DNA of 33,164 bases from Streptomyces sp. OR43 (GTDB lineage: Bacteria; Actinomycetota; Actinomycetes; Streptomycetales; Streptomycetaceae). This document shows, piece after piece, positions 1 through 7,742 of the stretch (within the stretch, counting starts at the first letter, position 1; every line of letters starts with the position of its first letter). A model generated the notes under the pieces. That model was not told the origin of the DNA, ran no database searches, and saw nothing but the letters and a program-made list of their open reading frames with translations. The DNA lies in assembly GCF_008042275.1 (NCBI RefSeq), contig NZ_RDBK01000022.1, positions 272,267-305,430 of the forward strand, read 5' to 3'. The translations under genes were made by a program, and so were the position numbers.

Positions 1-17
1 GCCCTCCGGCGGTTGCC

Positions 18-50
18 GGCCGGGTCTCCGCACGCCGGCGGGGCCCGGCC
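18..50 (-). terminator. Possible weak terminator after the MFS gene
   Basis: Seven-base arms GGCCGGG (18-24) and CCCGGCC (44-50) are perfect complements around a 19-base GC-rich loop, just past the stop of the leftward MFS gene. There is no T run, which is usual in Streptomyces. The loop is long and the sequence very GC-rich, so this could be chance. Confidence 0.25.
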
Positions 51-65
51 CTCGGTCGGCTGCCG

Positions 66-1682
66 CTACACCGCCACCGGCGCGGTCGCGGGGGCCTCGG
101 CAGAAGGCTCGGCGGGGGAGCGGTGGGGCTTGACGCCGATCATGCCGACAGCGGTCAGGACCGCTGCCACCGCGGCGGCTATGCCGCAGATCAGGAAGGC
201 GTTGCCGAAGCCCCTGCCCAGCGCGTCGAGGGCCAGGTCGTGCGCCGCCGATCCCGGGGTGCCGGGCGGCAGGCTGTTCACGGCGATCGGTCCGCCCTCC
301 GAGGCGACCCCGCGCGCGGCCCCGAGGTGCTCCGCGGACAGGCCCGCCCCGCCCAGCTTCGACGAGAACGCCGACGCCGCCTTGGACAGGGCGACGGCCC
401 CGACGACGACCGGGCCGAGCGCGAATCCGAGGTCGCGGAGCATGTTGGTCGTCGCACTCGCCATGCCGGCCAGATGCGGCGGCACGCTGTCCAGCGCCAC
501 GGCCGTCACCGAGCTCACGCACAGCGCGAAGCCGATGCCGATGAGCAGGTCGGGCACCACGAAGGCGCTCAGGTCGAGGTCGGTGACGTCGAGCCGGGTG
601 CAGAGGAGGCAGCCGGCGGCCATCAGCAGGAAGCCCGAGGTCAGCAGCCAGGTCGGCGCGACTCGGTGCAGCAGCCGGGAGACGACCGGGATCAGGACGA
701 ACGCGGGCCCCTGGAGCAGCAGGAACGGGACGGCGACCCGCAGCGGGTCCTGGTGCTGGATCGGCCCGAGCCACATGCTCGTCGCGAAGCATGCGCCGAG
801 GAAGGCGAGCATGCCGATCACCGCGACGGCGGACGACACCGCGAAGGCCCGGTTCCTGAACAGGGTCAGGTCGAAGATCGGGGAAGCGGCGCCCACTTCG
901 ACCAGGACGAAACCGGCGAGGAAGACCAGGCCGAGCATGCCGGAGAGCATGACGGGGAGGGTCGTCCATCCCGACTCGGGCCCTTCCACTGCGGCGTACA
1001 GCACCAGGATGAGACCGAGGGCGAAGGTGATCTGGCCCGGGACGTCGAGTTCACGGTGTTTCGACGCCTTGGACTCGGAGGTCAGCCAGAGCGTGAGCAC
1101 GATGCTCAGGGCGGCGAGCCCGACCAGCACCCAGAAGGAGCCACGCCAGGAACCGACCTTGGCGAAGGCCCCGCCGATCAGGGGGGAGACGGCCGCGCCC
1201 GCGGAGAGGAAGCCGCTCCACAGCGCGACGGCCTGGGCCCGTTCCCGGGGGTTGCGGGTGACCGACGCGAGCATGGTGAGCGAGCCGGGGAACAGGGCGC
1301 CGGCGCCGAGACCGTTGATCGCGGCACCGATCCAGAGGACCTGCACGCTGGGCGCGACCGCGGCCACGGTGCTGCCGGCGGCGATGAGCGCCGCGCCGGC
1401 GGTGATCAGCTTCTTGCGGCCGAACCGGTCACCGAGCACACCGAAGGTGAACTCGAAGCAGACCACCGCGATCATGAAGGCCGAGGTGATCCAGGTCAGT
1501 TGGGAGCCGTGGGTGTTGAGGTCCTCCTGGAACAGTCCGTTGAGGGAAGCCGGCAGTGCGTTGGCGACCTGCGCCACGAACACCGCACAGCTGGTGGCAG
1601 CCAGCGTTCCCGCGTAGCCCGGCTTCCGGGCAGCCCCCGCGGTTGGGCCGTGGGACGTCGTTGTCCCTTTGTTCAGCGTCAT
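66..1682 (-). CDS. MFS transporter, DHA2-like, probable aromatic acid or drug:H+ antiporter
   Basis: A 538-residue polytopic membrane protein of the major facilitator superfamily. The motif A segment GVLGDRFGRKKL lies in the first cytoplasmic loop near residue 80. A glycine-rich segment GLGAGALFPGSL follows near residue 125, and hydrophobic segments continue to the end. The length suits the 14-helix DHA2 type better than 12-helix aromatic acid symporters. The ATG is supported by GGGAG seven bases upstream. It lies beside the IclR regulator of the gentisate genes but is transcribed away from them, and it has its own promoter-like region with an inverted repeat. By position it could import 3-hydroxybenzoate or gentisate, as the MFS gene of the Corynebacterium gen cluster does. 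However, DHA2 proteins are more often exporters, so efflux of a toxic aromatic is equally possible. The family is sure, the substrate is not. Confidence 0.85.
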   Translation of the reverse strand: MTLNKGTTTSHGPTAGAARKPGYAGTLAATSCAVFVAQVANALPASLNGLFQEDLNTHGSQLTWITSAFMIAVVCFEFTFGVLGDRFGRKKLITAGAALIAAGSTVAAVAPSVQVLWIGAAINGLGAGALFPGSLTMLASVTRNPRERAQAVALWSGFLSAGAAVSPLIGGAFAKVGSWRGSFWVLVGLAALSIVLTLWLTSESKASKHRELDVPGQITFALGLILVLYAAVEGPESGWTTLPVMLSGMLGLVFLAGFVLVEVGAASPIFDLTLFRNRAFAVSSAVAVIGMLAFLGACFATSMWLGPIQHQDPLRVAVPFLLLQGPAFVLIPVVSRLLHRVAPTWLLTSGFLLMAAGCLLCTRLDVTDLDLSAFVVPDLLIGIGFALCVSSVTAVALDSVPPHLAGMASATTNMLRDLGFALGPVVVGAVALSKAASAFSSKLGGAGLSAEHLGAARGVASEGGPIAVNSLPPGTPGSAAHDLALDALGRGFGNAFLICGIAAAVAAVLTAVGMIGVKPHRSPAEPSAEAPATAPVAV

Positions 1683-2047
1683 TGCTTTCTCCCTGGCTGG
1701 GAAGGTGAGTGCCCCGCCGTCGTCGGGCGGGACGGGCTCCGGCCGACGGCCGTAGCGAGGGGAGGGGGGAGGTGCGCGATCCGTCGCTCACCGGTCGCGC
1801 AGGGACCCAGGGCCGGGGCAGGCCGACGGAGTTGTCGTCGGGTGCCGCGGGTCCGTGCCGTGCGGACCGGTGGTGCCGGACGCTGCCGTGCTCACGGTTG
1901 AGGGGGAAGGAGGCACGGCTCGATTCCGGCGCGGTGTCGTGGAGAATGACACTTGGCCATACGCCATGTCAATGAAATGTTCGTAGACTCAAGTGAATAG
2001 CCTCAACGTAGGTCGAGGCTGGGGTGGGAGCTGTCCGGACGACCGGA
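1683..2047. other. 365-base intergenic region: MFS promoter and leader, tail of the IclR gene
   Basis: No convincing gene is present. The right part (1940-2000) is unusually AT-rich for this window and holds the promoter-like element listed separately. A 7-bp inverted repeat, TGCGCGA (1773-1779) and TCGCGCA (1795-1801), lies in what would be the MFS leader. A short hairpin TCCGG-ACGA-CCGGA (2034-2047) directly follows the IclR stop and may be a weak terminator. Rightward frames here have neither a ribosome site nor a recognisable product. Confidence 0.5.
1947..1972 (-). promoter_or_regulatory. Candidate MFS promoter overlapped by an inverted repeat
   Basis: Read leftward, a perfect TTGACA (-35, 1967-1972) is followed after 18 bases by CATTCT (1943-1948), a poor -10. 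The arms TGACA (1947-1951) and TGTCA (1967-1971) form an inverted repeat with a 15-base spacer across the promoter, a sensible place for a repressor. The leader would be about 260 bases, so a second promoter nearer the gene is possible. The regulator is not identifiable from sequence. Confidence 0.4.
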
Positions 2048-2824
2048 TCAGTACGCCGCGGCCAGATCCGCTTCCACCGCGCGCGCCGCGGCGTTGAGGG
2101 TCGCGACCAGTGAAGGAAGCGCGTGGGAGTCGTAACGCACGCTGGGCATCGACACCGAAAGACCCGCCTGTGCCGTCCCGTCCCGGTCGCGCACCGGGAC
2201 ACCCACCGCGACGAGCCCGCGCTCGGAGCGTTCCTGGTTCACGGCGAAACCGTTGCGGGCGATGCGCGTCAGCTCCTTCCGCAGCTGGGCGAGGTCCGGG
2301 CGGTCCGCGGGGCGGTCGCGGTAGCGCGCGGCGGAGTAGATCTCCGCCAGTCCGGCCTCGTCGAGGCCCGACAGGAGGAGCAGTCCTGCGGTGGTGCGAT
2401 GGGCCGCGAACACCATCCCCTCCCGGGAGCCGACCCGCAGCGCCTGCCGGCTCTCGACGCTGGCGATGAACCGGGCCGTGTCCCCGGTGCGGATGGTGAG
2501 GTTCGCGGTCTCGTCCAGGAGGCCGACCAGCCGGTGCAGGTGGGGGAGGGCGGCGGCCCGCAGCCGGGAGACCTGGGACTGCGAGTGCGCCGCCAGTTCG
2601 AGGACGGGACCCGCCCGGTAGACGCGGTTCTCGTCCTGCACGGCGAAGTCCCGGTAGACGAGCATCGCCAGGAGCCGGTGGGCGGTGGACCGGGCGACCC
2701 CCAGCCGTTCGGCGATCTGCGAGACGGTCGCCGCGCCCTCCAGCTGCAGCAGAGCCGCCGCCCGCAGGGCGTGGTCGACGCTCGCGATGGGGTAAGGCGG
2801 CGGCGTCTTGAGCGGCTTGTCCAT
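2048..2824 (-). CDS. IclR-family regulator, probable regulator of the gentisate operon (GenR-like)
   Basis: A 258-residue protein with the IclR layout. An N-terminal winged helix (about residues 10-70) has the recognition segment VSQIAERLGVARSTAHRLL, followed by the effector-binding domain ending in a run including GLSVSMPSVRYD. I chose the ATG at 2824 because CCCGGAGG lies just upstream. A longer in-frame reading adds 50 residues of Arg-rich sequence unlike the family. It is divergent from gentisate dioxygenase with about 107 bases between starts. IclR proteins commonly control aromatic catabolic operons. In C. glutamicum the IclR protein GenR controls the equivalent genes and responds to 3-hydroxybenzoate and gentisate (recalled, not checked). 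Its function here is inferred from position. Confidence 0.88.
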   Translation of the reverse strand: MDKPLKTPPPYPIASVDHALRAAALLQLEGAATVSQIAERLGVARSTAHRLLAMLVYRDFAVQDENRVYRAGPVLELAAHSQSQVSRLRAAALPHLHRLVGLLDETANLTIRTGDTARFIASVESRQALRVGSREGMVFAAHRTTAGLLLLSGLDEAGLAEIYSAARYRDRPADRPDLAQLRKELTRIARNGFAVNQERSERGLVAVGVPVRDRDGTAQAGLSVSMPSVRYDSHALPSLVATLNAAARAVEADLAAAY

Positions 2825-2876
2825 GGGGACCTCCGGGTGCGGGCCGACCGGGTCGCGTTGCGCTCCCACACGACGG

Positions 2877-2891
2877 TTCTGCTCTCCAGAA
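2877..2891. promoter_or_regulatory. Candidate IclR operator in the divergent IclR/dioxygenase region
   Basis: TTCTG-CTCTC-CAGAA is a perfect 5+5 inverted repeat with a 5-base centre, 15 bp in all, the size typical of IclR-family sites. It lies just upstream of a -10-like TACATG (2894-2899) for the rightward operon and between the two divergent starts. I recall GenR sites as ATTCC-N5/7-GGAAT, so geometry matches but bases do not. No good -35 is visible, which would fit an activated promoter. Confidence 0.45.
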
Positions 2892-2931
2892 TCTACATGT
2901 CTTGTCTGCGAACACGACGCACGCTGAGCCC

Positions 2932-4101
2932 GTGACTCAGTCCTCTCCCGCCCCAGACATCGCGACGGGCTCACCCGTCCGGCTGCAGGCCGTTTCCGCA
3001 GCGGACCAGCCCACGGTCACCCCGGAGCTCGAAGAGCTGTACCGGGGCTTCGAACAGGAACTCCTCGTCCCGCTGTGGACCGAGATCGGCGACCTGATGC
3101 CGGCCCATCCACGCTCACGTGCGGTCCCGCACGTGTGGCGCTGGGAACAGTTGCGGGCGCTCGCGGCCCGGGCCGGCGAGATCGTCCCGGTCGGGCGCGG
3201 CGGCGAGCGCCGGGCCATCGCCCTGGCCAATCCCTCCCTCGGCGGCCGGCCGTTCGCCACCCCCACCCTCTGGGCCGCCATCCAGTACCTCATGCCGGGG
3301 GAGGACGCGCCCGAGCACCGCCACACCCAGCACGCGTTCCGCTTCGTCGTCGAGGGCGAGGGCGTGTGGACGGTCGTGGGCGGCGATCCGGTGGCCATGC
3401 GGCGCGGCGACTTCCTGCCGCAGGCCGGATGGAACATGCACGCGCACCACAACGCCACCAGCGAGCCGATGGCCTGGATCGACGGCCTCGACATCCCGTT
3501 CCAGTACGCGAACGAGACCCAGTTCTTCGAGTTCGGCCGCGACGCGATCAGCGAGGCCGAGCACACGACCCCCGACCGCTCACGCGCCGAACGCCTGTGG
3601 GGACACCCCGGTCTGCGCCCGGTCTCCGCGACCGCGCCGGCTCCCGGCTCGCCCCTGCTGGCGTACCGCTGGGAGCACACCGACCGCGCACTCGACGACC
3701 AACTCGCCCTGGAGGCCGAGGGATTCGCCGGCACCGTCGGGGCCGGCCACGCCGCCGTACGGTTCACCGACCCGGCGACCGGCGCCGATGTGCTGCCGAC
3801 CATCCGCGCCGAGATGCACCGCGTCGCGCGCGGCGCGGAGACCGCCCCGGTCCGCGAGACGGGCTCGTCGGTCTACCAGGTCTTCGACGGCTCCGGCACC
3901 GTCACCGTCGGGGAGAAGTCCTGGACGGTGACGCGCGGTGACCTGTTCGTCGTCCCGTCCTGGCAGCCCCTGTCCGTGCGGTCCGAGGCCGGCGCCACGG
4001 ACTCCGACTCCGGCGCCCTGGACCTGTTCCGCTTCAGCGACTCCCCGATCTTCGAAGCCCTCCGGCTCGACCGCACCCATGTGGAAGGAACCACCCGATG
4101 A
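2932..4101 (+). CDS. genD: Gentisate 1,2-dioxygenase
   Basis: A bicupin Fe(II) ring-cleavage dioxygenase opening gentisate (2,5-dihydroxybenzoate) to maleylpyruvate. The N-terminal cupin carries the metal site: H129 and H131 in PEHRHTQHAFRFVVEGEG, then a third histidine in GWNMHAHHN (H170 or H172). A second cupin fold follows near residues 300-350 (VYQVFDGSGTVTVGE). At 389 residues it is slightly longer than most family members. The start is uncertain. GTG at 2932 is used, but TTG at 2902 would add ten residues, and neither has a clear ribosome site. It is the first gene of the rightward operon, and its stop overlaps the next start by four bases (ATGA). The symbol follows C. glutamicum usage by gene order. 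Confidence 0.92.
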   Translation: MTQSSPAPDIATGSPVRLQAVSAADQPTVTPELEELYRGFEQELLVPLWTEIGDLMPAHPRSRAVPHVWRWEQLRALAARAGEIVPVGRGGERRAIALANPSLGGRPFATPTLWAAIQYLMPGEDAPEHRHTQHAFRFVVEGEGVWTVVGGDPVAMRRGDFLPQAGWNMHAHHNATSEPMAWIDGLDIPFQYANETQFFEFGRDAISEAEHTTPDRSRAERLWGHPGLRPVSATAPAPGSPLLAYRWEHTDRALDDQLALEAEGFAGTVGAGHAAVRFTDPATGADVLPTIRAEMHRVARGAETAPVRETGSSVYQVFDGSGTVTVGEKSWTVTRGDLFVVPSWQPLSVRSEAGATDSDSGALDLFRFSDSPIFEALRLDRTHVEGTTR

Positions 4102-4946
4102 AGCTCGCCACCCTCCGTACCGGCGGCACCACGAAGGCCGTCCGGCTCGACGGCGACGTCCTGATCGACCTCGGCGTCCCGGACGTGGGCACCCTCCTCG
4201 GCCGGGAGGACTGGGCCGGGCACGCCGCCGCGGCCACCGCCGGGAACTCCGGGACGTACCCCGCGGAAGGCGCCGATTACGCCCCCGTCGTCCCGCAGCC
4301 CTCGAAGGTGATCTGCGTCGGGCTGAACTACCGCACGCACATCACGGAGATGGGCCGTGACCTGCCCGAACACCCCACCCTGTTCGCGAAGTTCGCCGAC
4401 TCCCTCATCGGCGCGGGTGACGACATCCTCCGGCCGGACGAGACCGAGCAGTTCGACTGGGAGGTGGAGCTCGCCGTGGTCATCGGCAAGCGCGTGCGCC
4501 GCGCCCGGGGCGAGGAGGCCGAGCAGGCGATCGCCGGGTTCACCGTCCTGAACGACATCACCTGCCGGGACTGGCAGTTCCGTACCCGTGAGTGGCTGCA
4601 GGGCAAGATGTGGGACTCCAGCACCCCGGTGGGCCCCTTCCTGGTCACCCCCGACGAACTGCCGGGCGGCGTACGCCCCGCTCTCGACGTCCGGCTGACG
4701 GTGGACGGCGAGGTCATGCAGTCCGACACCACGGCCGACCTGCTCTTCGACCCGGTCGCGCTGGTGGAGTACGTCTCCACGATCACACGCCTCAACCCCG
4801 GCGACATCATCGCCACCGGCACCCCGGGCGGTGTCGGGCACGCCCGCAAGCCGGGGCGCTACCTGCTGGGCGGCGAGAGCGTCGTCGCCGAGATCGACGG
4901 CCTCGGCCGGCTGGAGAACCGCGTCGTCAAGGAGCGGTCCCTCTGA
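4098..4946 (+). CDS. genF: Fumarylpyruvate hydrolase (fumarylacetoacetate hydrolase family)
   Basis: A 282-residue FAH-fold enzyme. It has a small N-terminal domain and then the catalytic domain beginning KVICVGLNYRTHITEMG near residue 72. Metal-binding acidic residues are visible in FDWEVELAVVIGK, and the family end motif GDIIATGTPGGVGHA is intact. In this setting it would split fumarylpyruvate into fumarate and pyruvate, the last step of the gentisate route. FAH proteins vary in substrate, so the assignment rests on the neighbours: dioxygenase upstream and isomerase downstream. Both junctions are four- or one-base overlaps (ATGA, TGATG), which implies translational coupling. Confidence 0.9.
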   Translation: MKLATLRTGGTTKAVRLDGDVLIDLGVPDVGTLLGREDWAGHAAAATAGNSGTYPAEGADYAPVVPQPSKVICVGLNYRTHITEMGRDLPEHPTLFAKFADSLIGAGDDILRPDETEQFDWEVELAVVIGKRVRRARGEEAEQAIAGFTVLNDITCRDWQFRTREWLQGKMWDSSTPVGPFLVTPDELPGGVRPALDVRLTVDGEVMQSDTTADLLFDPVALVEYVSTITRLNPGDIIATGTPGGVGHARKPGRYLLGGESVVAEIDGLGRLENRVVKERSL

Positions 4947-5653
4947 TGTCCCGTACGTTCGAAGAAGCCCGCGGCTGGGCGCAGCTCGGCACCACCCTGT
5001 TCGTCCAGGCGGCGGACCTCGGCGCCGACGCCCTGGACGAGCCGAGCACCCTGCCGGTCTGGACCCGCAAACACCTGGTCGCGCACGTCGCCGCCAACGC
5101 CGATGCCCTGGGCAATCTCGTCCACTGGGCCGCCACCGGCGAACGCACACCGATGTACGCGTCCGCCGAGGAGCGTGCCGCCGGAATCGAGCGGGGCGCC
5201 GGGATGCCGGCCGCCGAACTGACCGCCTGGCTTCGCGGGTCCGCGGAGGAGCTGGCCCGCTCCACGGCCGCTCTCGGCGACGAGCAGTGGGCGTCCCCGG
5301 TCGTGACCGCACAGGGCCGCACCGTGCCCGCCACCGAACTGCCCTGGATGCGCGCCCGCGAGGTGTGCGTCCACGCGGTCGACCTGGGGACCGGACCGTC
5401 CTTCGCCGACCTCCCGGCCGGCTTCCTCGCCGCGCTCTGCGATGACGTCGTCGCCAAGCGCGCCAAGGGCGGCGGGCCGGCGCTGGTGCTGGAGGCGAGG
5501 GGCACCGGCGTGTTCTGGAAGCTTCCCGGGGAGGGCGAGCCGGCCGTCGTCGTCGGCGACCTCCACGAGATCACGGCCTACCTCACCGGGCGGGCGCATG
5601 CACTGACCGCACCGGACGGCAGGCCCGTGCCCGCCCTGGCCCGCTGGCTCTGA
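4946..5653 (+). CDS. genM: Mycothiol-dependent maleylpyruvate isomerase
   Basis: A 235-residue protein of the DinB-like MDMPI family, which converts maleylpyruvate to fumarylpyruvate with mycothiol as cofactor. The N-terminal helical bundle (residues 1 to about 150) contains a family segment around WTRKHLVAHVAANADALGNL, with histidines placed as metal ligands, and a third in REVCVHAVDLGTG near 150. A C-terminal alpha/beta domain covers the last 80 residues. The ATG is embedded in the previous stop (TGATG). A longer upstream frame runs through the hydrolase gene and is a shadow. Use of mycothiol instead of glutathione is an actinobacterial signature. Confidence 0.9.
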   Translation: MSRTFEEARGWAQLGTTLFVQAADLGADALDEPSTLPVWTRKHLVAHVAANADALGNLVHWAATGERTPMYASAEERAAGIERGAGMPAAELTAWLRGSAEELARSTAALGDEQWASPVVTAQGRTVPATELPWMRAREVCVHAVDLGTGPSFADLPAGFLAALCDDVVAKRAKGGGPALVLEARGTGVFWKLPGEGEPAVVVGDLHEITAYLTGRAHALTAPDGRPVPALARWL

Positions 5654-5715
5654 GCCGCCGGACCGGCAGCGCACCGACCCCTTCTGCAGCCCGTACGCGA
5701 TACGAGGAAGAGACG

Positions 5716-7053
5716 ATGAACCACCCTGCGACCCCACCCACCGGCGAGAACCCCGACGCGATCATCGTCGGCGGAGGCATCGGCGGCCTCAGCTCCGCCT
5801 TCGCCCTCGCCCGGCAGGGACTGCGCGTGCGTGTCCTCGAACGCGCCCCCGAGTTCGGCGAGGTCGGCGCCGGCCTCCAGATCGCGCCCAACTGCACCCG
5901 CATCCTCGACGAGTACGGTCTGCTCGACGAGGCCAGGGAGCTGGGCGTGCTCCCGGAGAACATGGTGATGCGCGACGCCCTCGACGCGCGCGAGCTGACC
6001 CGGCTCGACCTGCGGGACGTGGAGCGGCGCTACGGCTTCCCGTACATGGTGATCCACCGCAGCGACCTGCACGGCATCTTCCTGCGGGCCTGCCGCCGGG
6101 CCGGTGTGGAGCTGCTGACCGACCGGACGGTGACCGACTACGAGCACACCGACGGCGGCGCCCGGATCCACCTGGCGGACGGCAGCACCCAGGAGGCGCC
6201 GGTGGTCGTCGCCGCCGACGGACTGCACTCGGTGGCGCGGCGCAAGCTGGTCGGCGACGCGGTGGTCAGCTCCGACTACGTCGCCTACCGCGCGGCCGTC
6301 CCGATCGACGAGGTGCGTGACAACGGCATCGCCGAGAAGGACGTCACCGTGTACGTCGGCCCGCGCTGCCACTTCGTGCAGTACGCGTTGCGCGGCGGCG
6401 ACATGTTCAACCAGGTCGCCGTGTTCGAGTCGCCGAAGGCCCTGGCGGGGAAGGACGACTGGGGTACGCCGGACGAGCTGGACGCGGCCTTCGCCGGCAC
6501 CTGCGACACCGTACGCAAGGGCATCCCCCTGATGTGGCGCGACCGCTGGTGGCAGATGCTCGACCGCGACCCGGTTGAGACATGGGTGCACGGCAGGATC
6601 GCCCTGCTCGGCGACGCGGCCCACCCGCCACTCCAGTACATGGCGCAGGGCGCGGTCATGGCGATCGAGGACGGCTGGGTCTTCGCCCGCCATGTCGCCC
6701 GCCAGAGCGCCGCGAACGCCGGAGCGGACGCCGGGGCCGGAGCGGACGGGAGCGCCGGAGCGCCGGACTGGGACGCGGTGCTCGCCTCGTACGAGGCGGT
6801 GCGCGTCGAGCACTGCCGCCGGGTGCAGACGACCGCCCGCGCCTGGGGCGAGCTGTGGCACCTGGACGGGGAGGAGCGGCTGCGGCGCAACGCGATCATG
6901 CGCGACCGGGACGACCACGACTACGCCTTCACCGACTGGGTGTACGGCCCCACGGCGCTGGACCCCGACGAGGAACCCGCGATGTTCACCCCGATCCCGC
7001 TGTCCTCGGCCCGGCTCGGGGACGACGTCGCTCACCAGGTGGCCCCGGCATGA
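5716..7053 (+). CDS. genH: 3-hydroxybenzoate 6-hydroxylase (FAD monooxygenase)
   Basis: A 445-residue class A flavoprotein monooxygenase that makes gentisate from 3-hydroxybenzoate with NADH and O2. The FAD motif GGGIGGL lies near residue 19, the DG motif in VVVAADGLHSVARR near 170 and the GD motif in IALLGDAAHPP near 300. The segments GPRCHFVQYALRGGDMFNQVAVFESP (in parts) and GELWHLDGEERLRRN closely resemble what I recall of the Rhodococcus jostii enzyme. That resemblance separates it from salicylate 1-hydroxylase. GAGGAAGAG lies nine bases before the ATG. The gap of 62 bases after the isomerase is the largest in this operon. An Ala/Gly-rich insert near residues 336-356 looks like a low-complexity linker. 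Confidence 0.9.
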   Translation: MNHPATPPTGENPDAIIVGGGIGGLSSAFALARQGLRVRVLERAPEFGEVGAGLQIAPNCTRILDEYGLLDEARELGVLPENMVMRDALDARELTRLDLRDVERRYGFPYMVIHRSDLHGIFLRACRRAGVELLTDRTVTDYEHTDGGARIHLADGSTQEAPVVVAADGLHSVARRKLVGDAVVSSDYVAYRAAVPIDEVRDNGIAEKDVTVYVGPRCHFVQYALRGGDMFNQVAVFESPKALAGKDDWGTPDELDAAFAGTCDTVRKGIPLMWRDRWWQMLDRDPVETWVHGRIALLGDAAHPPLQYMAQGAVMAIEDGWVFARHVARQSAANAGADAGAGADGSAGAPDWDAVLASYEAVRVEHCRRVQTTARAWGELWHLDGEERLRRNAIMRDRDDHDYAFTDWVYGPTALDPDEEPAMFTPIPLSSARLGDDVAHQVAPA

Positions 7054-7742
7054 TCACGACCATCGCCGCGACGGCCGACGAGGCCGTCGCGGATGTCGAG
7101 GACGGCTCGACGGTCCTGGTGGGCGGATTCGGTCTGGCGGGCATGCCGTTCGACCTCATCGACGCCCTGATCCGGCAGGGCGCCGGCGAGCTGACGGTGG
7201 TTTCCAACAACGCCGGGAACGGCGATGCGGGACTGGCCGCGCTGCTCAAGGCGGGCCGGGTCCGCAAGGTGATCTGCTCCTTCCCCCGGCAGAGCGACTC
7301 CTATGTGTTCGACGGGCTGTACCGGTCCGGGCGCATCGAGCTGGAGGTCGTGCCGCAGGGCACCCTCGCCGAACGGATACGCGCCGGGGGCGCGGGCATC
7401 GGCGCCTTCTACTGCCCCGTGGGCGCAGGCACCCTCCTCGCCGAGGGCAAGGAGACCCGGGAGATCGACGGGCGTGCCCACGTCCTGGAGTACCCGGTCA
7501 AGGGAGACGTGGCCCTGATCGCGGCGCACCGCGCGGACACCCTGGGCAACCTCGTCTACCGCAGGACGGCCCGGAACTTCGGCCCCGTCATGGCCACCGC
7601 GGCCACGACGGTCGTCGCCCAGGTCACCGACATCGTGGCCGCCGGGGAGATCGACCCGGAGACCGTGGTCACGCCCGGAATCCACGTCGACCGTCTCGTA
7701 CGGGCCGAGGCCCGGCGACTCACCGTGCAAGGAGCCCGCTGA
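7050..7742 (+). CDS. Family I CoA-transferase, subunit A (PcaI/ScoA-like)
   Basis: A 230-residue alpha subunit of a 3-oxoacid-type CoA-transferase. It opens with a run containing VLVGGFGLAGMPFDLIDALI and then has SNNAGNGDAGLAALL and the glycine-rich GAGIGAFYCPVGAGT, all family hallmarks. The ATG overlaps the hydroxylase stop (ATGA) and the stop overlaps subunit B in the same way, so the two subunits are translationally coupled to the gentisate operon. PcaI-type enzymes activate 3-oxoadipate with succinyl-CoA. No gene for making or cleaving 3-oxoadipyl-CoA is in view, so the real substrate is open. Acetoacetate or another 3-oxoacid made by region 2 is possible. Confidence 0.88.
   Translation: MITTIAATADEAVADVEDGSTVLVGGFGLAGMPFDLIDALIRQGAGELTVVSNNAGNGDAGLAALLKAGRVRKVICSFPRQSDSYVFDGLYRSGRIELEVVPQGTLAERIRAGGAGIGAFYCPVGAGTLLAEGKETREIDGRAHVLEYPVKGDVALIAAHRADTLGNLVYRRTARNFGPVMATAATTVVAQVTDIVAAGEIDPETVVTPGIHVDRLVRAEARRLTVQGAR

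Noticed and set aside
13..1901. Long rightward frames (534 and 592 codons) opposite the MFS gene
   Set aside because: Low-complexity Arg/Pro/Ser- or Gly-rich translations with no domain; they mirror a clear MFS gene in GC-rich DNA.
1709..1975. 88-codon rightward frame in the gap before the IclR gene
   Set aside because: No ribosome site, biased composition and no recognisable feature.
2824..2974. 50-residue N-terminal extension of the IclR protein
   Set aside because: It would overlap the divergent operon's promoter and start, lacks family likeness, and a strong ribosome site supports the ATG at 2824.
3873..5312. 479-codon leftward frame opposite the gentisate operon
   Set aside because: A shadow of three certain rightward genes.
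5716..7053. Salicylate 1-hydroxylase as identity of the first flavin monooxygenase
   Set aside because: Segments around GPRCHFVQYALRGG and WGELWHLDG fit the 3-hydroxybenzoate 6-hydroxylases, and the operon makes and uses gentisate, not catechol.
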